Positions 56,944-64,000 of a stretch of 64,000 nucleotides of DNA are shown here, piece after piece. The translations under genes and the position numbers were made by a program. The notes beneath the pieces are model-generated. The model was not told the origin of the DNA and did not search any database. It worked only from the letters and a program-made list of their open reading frames with translations. Every line of letters starts with the position of its first letter. Within the stretch, counting starts at the first letter, position 1. This DNA comes from Nomia melanderi (lineage: Eukaryota; Arthropoda; Insecta; Hymenoptera; Halictidae). The stretch is taken from the NCBI RefSeq assembly GCF_051020985.1, contig NC_134999.1:37543160-37607159 (forward strand), in the 5' to 3' direction.

Positions 56944-57267
56944 TGAAATTGTACGACGATATCTCACGATAATTCAACATAGTAATCGATAATGAGACCT
57001 CTCGACTCTATTTTTACGCAGACATGTTTACATTTTAACAATTATACCCGACAAGTGTCACGATTATCGTTCCATATCGCGATCTTCGTAATTAGTCGCA
57101 CTGTCTGTGATTGACTGATTGTTTCGCAGTGATTACTTCACCGGAGTCCTCTTCGAAGCTCCTCGACTTAACAATAGCTCTCGGTGACAACTAAAAGCGA
57201 GCGTGTACCCTGATATTCAAGCAGCAATTAACAAACAGACCATCACACTCGAATCCGATACATCATT

Positions 57268-57273
57268 TTTATT
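57268..57273 (-). terminator. Possible polyadenylation signal of carboxypeptidase gene 2
   Basis: Minus-strand AATAAA about 465 bp after the stop codon at 57,739; no nearer canonical site was noticed. Confidence 0.35.
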
Positions 57274-57738
57274 CATGAATTTTTACATTGTTCCAGATGT
57301 CGCTTAGATAATATACTGGTCACTTATATAATATACATAAAAATCTATAATATAAATTCTATAATAAATTACTATACTTTACAATATTTACACGATCGAT
57401 CATTAGCGCAGTTACTAGAAATTATTTAAAATTACCTATCTCGTATTCATCTCGATAATTTACTGATTAACAAAGATCCGAGATTAGACTCTTGAACTTT
57501 ATACGCATTCGACGATCGCACGATCAAACGGAGTTTACTGTAATCAACGATCGGAACGTGATCGAGCCGAGCTCTTGAGTCCAGACACATAGATCGAGAT
57601 ACTCGTCGGTGAATTTTATTTTCATTCGGTTGGAAACGTGCGAGACGACGCACGTCTGTTTTCTATACAATTCTCTCCTACGTGGAGTCGTTCTTACGGG
57701 ACAATTAATTAATTAATTCTCAAGTTTTCCCTACAATT

Positions 57739-60700
57739 TCACGTGTTGCAAGTGACTAGCCGAGCGATCGTTCGTATCCCCGCCCAAATTTCGCGGGAAG
57801 TCGGCACGATTTGCGATGCCGGAAGTAGGAACCCGTAAGTACCACGATCTCGAAGCTCCAGCGTGTACGCGTACTTTATCCCAGCCACACCTTTCGCCCA
57901 ATCATCGGAAGCTCCTGCAATCGATATTAATATTTTAATTAATATTTCATAATTCAATTAATATCCTGTACTTTGCTCGATGTTCCTCCATTACATTAAT
58001 AACAGTCTTATCTTTCCAGACTCCAGATTAACGCACTCGCATTCTTGTTAACTCTCTCGAATATATTAATGTTAATTCGAAGAGACTTTCGAATAATACA
58101 ACAATCATGTCTCGCTTCTCGAGTAGATCGTAGCTCGATAACGATTTTTCCCTCTTTTAATATAAGATAATAATTTTTAAGCTCGGGCTTTCAATTTCTC
58201 GTTATCTCGCGCCTTATCTTCTCTATCTTCGACCGGATTTCCCAGCAGTTACTGACAATGTAGATGAAGTGATTTTATTGGAGATGGCTTAATTATCAAT
58301 TAATTATCGCCGCCAATTTAGCCGAGCTCGTGAATGTGTCGTATAAAGTGAGATTTTAATTCTGATTTATAACTGTTGATGAATTAGCAATGTCATTTAT
58401 CAGTGTAGTTAATTATTCAAATGAAATCCTGTGCGTGAGATTAATATCAATCGTAATCAATTCGATTCCATTTTAATCCAAGACAATTTTCAATTCTTCC
58501 CCTGTCATTTATATTTACATTTCAGAAATCACACGTTTCAACGTATATTTTGTAACAATCTTTGTGTCCGATTCTCCGTGAAATGGTATTAAACAAACGG
58601 GATAAGAATCTCGAATCCATACCACTTACCAACAGACACATGAACAATGCCTAAGCAATCGTACCTGAAGTGGGATAGAGAAGGTCAGCCGATGGACCGA
58701 GCTGATAATCGGTGCCATGTATCTTCGAAATCGCGTTTATCGCCTTTTTGGCAGCGCCCGCCAGCTCCGAATAATCCGACGGTTTCGAATACGTGTATCC
58801 CCACGGGACCAGCCACATTTGCGAGTAAGAGTGCAGCGTCAGATACATTCTGAAAGTATCGTTCGAACCGTTAACATCGAGGAACCACTTCGCCATAATC
58901 GATCAAACTCTCATTCTTCATACTTAGACATTCTTCTCAACTTCAACTTCTTTCATTTCTTGTAAAGCAATCAACTGGCGTGCAAAGGTAATGGTTTAAC
59001 TCGCACAGTGTAATTAAGAAGATAATTCTGCATAAAAGAAGAAGGGAACAGAATTTCTTCGTTTGATAATTTTACTTATGAGAGAGTCTATAAGATAGAC
59101 TAATTCTTTAGTAGATAAGCATGTCGAAGTAGAATCGTTCGCTAAGCCAATTTACCTAATGTTTCGCTTGTTAGCCAGAATATAGTCGGCCATTGCCTTC
59201 GTTTCCGGCTCGGAGAACGCGTGGGGGCCAGCGTATGTTTCGTGACAGGGGTCCGAGCTCGCGCCGCCCTCGTCCATCTCGCCCCAGTGGTAGCCAAAGT
59301 TCCTATTTGGATCAACCCCTTCGCATTTCCCCCAGAACCACCTAGCATAGTGGCTCACCAGTCGCAGGAGGCTGAAACGAAGGTCTAATCGTCAGTGAAT
59401 TGGAAGAATTTCATGTCGTGTCTCGAGGAAACCAATCATTTTTTCATTCTGAGATTTTATTAACCCTTAATGGAGCAATGTCGTCGTATCAGTTACATGG
59501 CACTTTTACTTAACGAGTTCACTTGTATATGGTAAAAGTCATTTTACTATTTTTAACACTGTAATATTCACAATGCAGAGGTTAAGTATCGTGCCAGGTC
59601 ACTTCTGAATTTGTTTCAGCTTCTTATCTATGTTACGGTGATTTTTAAATTCATGGTGGCTCACAGTAAGATATCACATTACACAGTGTGTACCATTGAT
59701 GGCTCATTAGACGGTGTGTAGCATGAAAAATCTCGTCAAATGGTTTGGTAATTAGAAAACATTGCCATATAGTTGAGAATCAATTTACTTATTGATCATT
59801 TCGATATTTTTATCAGTTTTGAGAATTCAGTCGCCAAATGGGAACATGTTAAGGGTTAATGATTTCATTATAAGGAAAGACTGAGAGTGGATTCCTTCGT
59901 TAGAGGACACTTTTGTTCATTCGTTCGGTCTGGGAATAATCATCCAGATAAATGAACTACAGCTCCACTATAGTTTAGAAAAACAGAATATCCTACCGAC
60001 TATCGTCTTGATCCTCGCCATGATTACTCCTCGTCTTCCTCCAGAGTCTGTCTCCGGTGTGACTGAACTCGTAGCCGTCCGGATTCGCGACAGGCAGAAT
60101 CATCCAGTCCGAATTGTCCAGCAATTTCGTGTAACTCGAGTTCCTCTCGACTAACTGGCTCACTATGTAGGTCGCCACGGCTGTGCCGATCCATTCTCGC
60201 GCGTGCATGCCTGCCGAATACGATGACAATTCAAGGGACGGACATGGTAACGGTATAAAGTGGAGCTGAAGTGATCCTTTCTGTCCCGATGACTCGACAA
60301 GTCGAGAAGCTTCGTGAATATTTTTGGCGGATCATCTAATACACTGGTCTTCAGTCTCTTTCCCATATAAATGAGCTTCGGTATTTGGTTTCGTTTGAAG
60401 AGACTCTTCATGATTCTACGTATTGCTTGGCGAAGTAAAGCAGAAGGTATTAGAAATCATTAGAAAGAGACGAGAAGCAAAGATAAAGAGAAGAGAATAA
60501 ATTAGTATTCCTGACCTAAAACCCTCCTCAAAATGAATCAATTAACTAGCAATTGTGTAGTACTAAATTTATAGCTTACAGTTCCTTTTGTTCTGAGTTG
60601 CGTGCAGGGTAAAGGTCATTCGCAGGACAATGAATACCCGGATTCAAATCGTATCGTTGAATCATTAAACATTCGATTATTCGTCAATAGGTGCTCGATC

Positions 60701-63319
60701 AATCAATCTTTCCACCCGATGGTATACACAGATATAAATTCTGATGCAACTTTTATTGGAATTGCACGATACCAACGTCCCCTTCTGTGAAGGCTATCTA
60801 TTGACTGCATCATCGACGTGTGTCGCGACGCATAAATTGAATTATGGGGTACATTTACTACCGGCGTAAATATGCTCCGCGATGCTTGTTCATTGTAACA
60901 CACAGATGGAAAGTTGAATTATACTCCATTAAAGTAATTGCGAAAAGAGTTCATAATACTGTCTCTTATTCATCGACAGGAATTTCTTTCGATTGTCCTG
61001 TAAACTTTAAAGTTCCTCGAGATTTGGAATAATTCATTCGATATCGGTACGAAAACGATATTTCCTATTGTGTTGCTTTAGATAAACAGTCGGTTACGAT
61101 AAACGAGTTATTGAAGCAGTGGAAAATGTCTACGAGGTACTCCTATCGATAAAAATCTTCATGAAAGTTTATCGGTGCCAGAACATTCTGCACAGATACC
61201 TGATACTCGAGCGAATCTTCGGATGAGCTGAGTGTTTCCACCGGAGAACCAGTTTCTCGTGCACGCGGAGAAGAAACTTTGTTTTATTATTCAGAGCATC
61301 TCGTGCGTAAATCAGCGAGACAGCACCGAGAATAATAAAGATCAAGATTTTGTGTCAAACACCGAAACGTGCCGGTTATAGAACTCTCTATATTTCCTTT
61401 GAATAATTTCGCACGGAGATAAGCGAATGTCGAGCACGTACGGGTCTCTTTTTATTTTTCCCTGTTATTCTATGGTCTCCGCGTGTATTCTGCTGGCGAC
61501 CCGGTAAACGTTCATTCATGGGATTCTCTGAGAAGATCTAGGACTCACCCGCGTCTATCCATACCGCAGGCTTCGCTTCGCCATCTTTGTTGGGGCCGGT
61601 AGAGATCTTCACCATTTTGATTGGTTGTCCTTCGAAACTGTGCCCTATTGTTATTAGCTCCACCATGTTGGGGTACTTGAATGCTAGGTACTCGAGGTAC
61701 CTGACGATTTCTGGATAACAGAGGTCAAATTAACATTCATTTATAAACGAGATCTCAGTGTATTTGAAATAATGTTATCAATATAAACGGTCATAGAATG
61801 ATTAGAATCCTGATTTAGATTGAGGAAATTAAATTAGTAGAACTGAGGGTGTATTTGAAATAATGTTACCGATATAAACAGTCATAAAACGATTAGAATC
61901 TTGATTTAGATTAGGGAAATTAAATTAGTAGAACTAAGGGTGGATTTTGAAATTAGTTTCGAGTGGAATTAATTACCTGCGTATCGATGGTACCTTTTCC
62001 AAGTCATGCTGTGTCCCTGACTGGTGACCAGATCCTCGCGTTGCTCCTTCGACATCCTTGGATTCTGGTGTGCTATCGTTTTCTGTCATTCCATGCAAAT
62101 TATAAAAACAAATGAATTAGAAATTAGTATTCGAACTTATGCAAACGCCTATGATTATGAATCAGTGGATCATACCTGAAGATTTGGTATCAGTATCTTA
62201 AAATCGATCCCTCTTTCCCTGAGGAATGTTTTCAGATCGGAAACTAGATCTGGAGCAACAACTAGATCGGTTGATCTGAAACGTCAACATTTTCTAAGAA
62301 GCATAATGTTAGTAAGAAAACTAGTTTATCGGTTTTTATGATTAATATACTTGTTGTAGAACGGTTGCGTCCAGAACCTGATGTCCTCCGGTTCGGCGTC
62401 CCTGAGTTCCCTCAGTTCGTTCACCTGACTCTCAGAATCAGGGTACACCCTGATCAGCTGATAGTTTTTGTAATTCACTCTTGCGGATCGTGCTTTCGAT
62501 ATTTTTTCCGGACCAATTATACTAGCCACGATGGAACCGATGCCGTTAGACACCGCTGAGAACACCGACTCGAACATATCGACAAAAGAGAATCCTCTTC
62601 CAGTGTTCGCAGAAAACGATGATCTAGATTTCCCTGTGAAATTATCTTCATCGCAGGCTTCGTCTTCTTCGTCTTCGTACCTGTAATTACGAATGTTTCA
62701 GTACTTCCACGGAAAGAGAACTACTCAGCCAATAAACCTCTTTTCGACTTAAAAACACTAAGCCGATGTAAATTCCAAACATCAAGCTGAAATCATAACT
62801 TAACAACCCACACCATGAATATAAATATTCCACAATTTAAAGAAGCACGGATCTTCCATTTACAAAACTCAAAATATAAAAGATATTTACAGCATAAATA
62901 CATTATTTATTCAAACTTCTATCTCAATGTCTCGGTTAAACCAGGAGCAAATTGAAACATTGAGATAGAAGTTTGAATAAATATAGGATCTATTTATACT
63001 GTAAATATGTCTTTTATATTTTGAGTTTTGTAATATAAATGGAAGATCCGTGCTTCTTTGGATCGTGGATATTTGTCTCGGTTAAACCAGGAACAAATTG
63101 AAACATTAAATTCGAGGTCTATCAAACTAATTTCACTTGACATACGAACCCATCCCACGATCCTTCCTCCAAGGACCAATCCCGTCTAGCCGAGGGCGTG
63201 TTGTTCGCTGGTTGCACGGAAAATTCGAAATCACCGCGTTGCGGTCGCGGCTCGATCGAATTCGACAAAAGAACGATCGAGAAACCGAACGCGAGGATCG
63301 ACTGGACGTCGACAGCCAT
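57739..63319 (-). CDS. Zinc carboxypeptidase, M14A, carboxypeptidase-B-like with long acidic N-terminus (gene 2)
   Basis: Nine exons, 63150-63319, 62351-62680, 62176-62275, 61977-62082, 61549-61710, 59997-60210, 59156-59371, 58665-58849 and 57739-57914, give 552 aa in phase. After a signal peptide there is an extra segment of roughly 100 residues with an acidic run ([12 protein letters not shown]), then a propeptide ([15 protein letters not shown]) and the catalytic domain. Zinc ligands are in HAREW and LHSYSQ, substrate contacts in DRLWRKTRS and NRNFGYHW, tyrosine in LYPTSGAS, glutamate in [11 protein letters not shown]. Position 255 is Asp (GASDDW), predicting preference for basic C-terminal residues. 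Typical family members have about 420 aa, so the extension is unusual. Exon 7 has a second in-phase acceptor at 59,341. Exon 1 uses a weak donor (GTTCGT). Confidence 0.87.
59460..59859. mobile_element. TTAA-bounded 400-bp element, family A-like
   Basis: It begins TTAACCCTTAATGGAG and ends ACATGTTAAGGGTTAA inside the intron between exons 6 and 7 of carboxypeptidase gene 2. The inverted ends share CCCTTAA only, so it is a more diverged or separate subfamily. The interior shows no coding frame. Confidence 0.55.
61758..61940. repeat. Tandem duplication, 91-bp unit, two copies
   Basis: Copies start at 61,758 and 61,849 with GTGTATTTGAAATAATG, in intron 4 of carboxypeptidase gene 2, directly upstream of exon 4. 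Similarity is high, with scattered substitutions. Confidence 0.9.
62842..63056. repeat. Long fold-back inverted repeat in intron 1 of carboxypeptidase gene 2
   Basis: Left arm 62,842-62,930 and right arm 62,957-63,056 are near-perfect reverse complements with a few small indels, around a 26-bp loop. Each arm runs from GAAGCACGGATCTTCCATTT to TTCTATCTCAATGT in the left-arm sense. The loop sequence (CTCGGTTAAACCAGGAGC) recurs just outside the right arm near 63,078. The transcript would form a hairpin of about 90 bp. Confidence 0.9.
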
Positions 63320-63659
63320 GGTCGGCCTGAATCAGGCCAGGATATGCGATCGCCTCGGAGTCACCTTGTTGACTGTTCCCGTGGTGGTCCGCAGCCGGAA
63401 CCAGTCTCTGGGACTTGTTGCTCGTAAGCGTATGCGGAAAACGACAGTTTCACTGGTCTGCCCCACGGGCCCGGCTTACGGGATTTCTGTGTGGTATTTA
63501 GTACTCGGGTTCCTTCTCGGTCTCTAGGCCCAGCTAGTAATCCAACTGAATTGAAAGATAAGAAAGTAATAGAACGCTATCCTACTTTCCAGACGAACCT
63601 TTACTAACGCAACGATTTCCATCGGATGCCCTCGAATACGATGATATTCATTGGAAATA
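63320..63659. other. Upstream flank of carboxypeptidase gene 2
   Basis: Contains the presumed promoter of the minus-strand carboxypeptidase. No TATA box was evident. No coding segment was found before the TTAA element that follows. Confidence 0.45.
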
Positions 63660-63911
63660 TTAACCCTTCGCGCTCGAGAATGTTTTTCTCGAGAAATATT
63701 CATTATTTTCTGGTGTGATATCGATGGCATTTTTTACAACTAAAGGAATACCTTGCGTAAACTAAGCGACAGAATTATCTCATTTCGATGTTCCATGTGT
63801 TGATACATTATAGACAGTTTAATGTTGAATTTGAGATTTTATCGTTTTCTTTATCTTTTCTTTTCGAATCAAATGGCGACTGAAAGGCGCCTCTCGAGTG
63901 CAAAGGGTTAA
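63660..63911. mobile_element. TTAA-type MITE-like element, family A, copy 5
   Basis: 252 bp upstream of carboxypeptidase gene 2. The left end is TTAACCCTTCGCGCTCGAGA and the right end TCTCGAGTGCAAAGGGTTAA, with TTAA on both sides and inverted repeats of about 16 bp. Its interior differs from the copies at 48.7 and 56.1 kb, so the family has more than one interior type. Confidence 0.8.
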
Positions 63912-64000
63912 TCTACGATTGACTATTTAGGTATTTCTTTTTATTCCAAGAACCATATTCGATGATTGTAATTGAATAATTGTGTTGTTTAAATGATTTT

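Overview
The window is nuclear DNA from an insect, most likely a hymenopteran and probably a bee. It is AT-rich with isolated CpG-rich blocks. Genes are split by mostly short GT-AG introns, and the gene set is animal (Piezo, a NinaA-type cyclophilin, PPT2, digestive serine proteases and zinc carboxypeptidases). The protein sequences read like hymenopteran versions, but this is judged by eye and the species cannot be fixed. I rebuilt gene models by hand from splice sites and reading frame; every multi-exon model closes in phase.

Layout. 1-5.4 kb: no recognisable gene. 5.4-10.8 kb: three compact genes, namely PPT2 (+), a CPVL/venom-type serine carboxypeptidase (-) convergent with it, and an unidentified single-exon coiled-coil gene (+) divergent from the carboxypeptidase. 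12.0-33.0 kb: one large minus-strand gene for the mechanosensitive channel Piezo, 38 coding exons and about 2,724 aa, with a probable non-coding first exon in a CpG-rich block near 38.3 kb. 33-40 kb: intergenic or Piezo 5' intron. 40.0-41.9 kb: a ninaA orthologue (-) with a signal peptide and a C-terminal membrane helix on a separate last exon.

42.8-63.3 kb is a digestive-enzyme cluster: a carboxypeptidase-B-like zinc peptidase (+), three chymotrypsin-like proteases in a row (-,-,-), then a second, N-terminally extended carboxypeptidase-B-like gene (-). These are secreted zymogens, and three of the five have a clear TATA-type element just upstream of the start codon. In this cluster the endopeptidases would open protein chains and the carboxypeptidases would trim C-terminal basic residues. 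The same 20 kb is full of short tandem duplications, an approximately 215-bp fold-back and TTAA-flanked MITE-like elements, which are rare in the rest of the window.

I found no rRNA, tRNA, CRISPR or convincing new multi-gene system. The most useful leads are the TTAA element families, the fold-back in an intron, the ninaA last-exon splice, shared pocket residues in the chymotrypsins, and the large Piezo intracellular loop with a PPxY motif.
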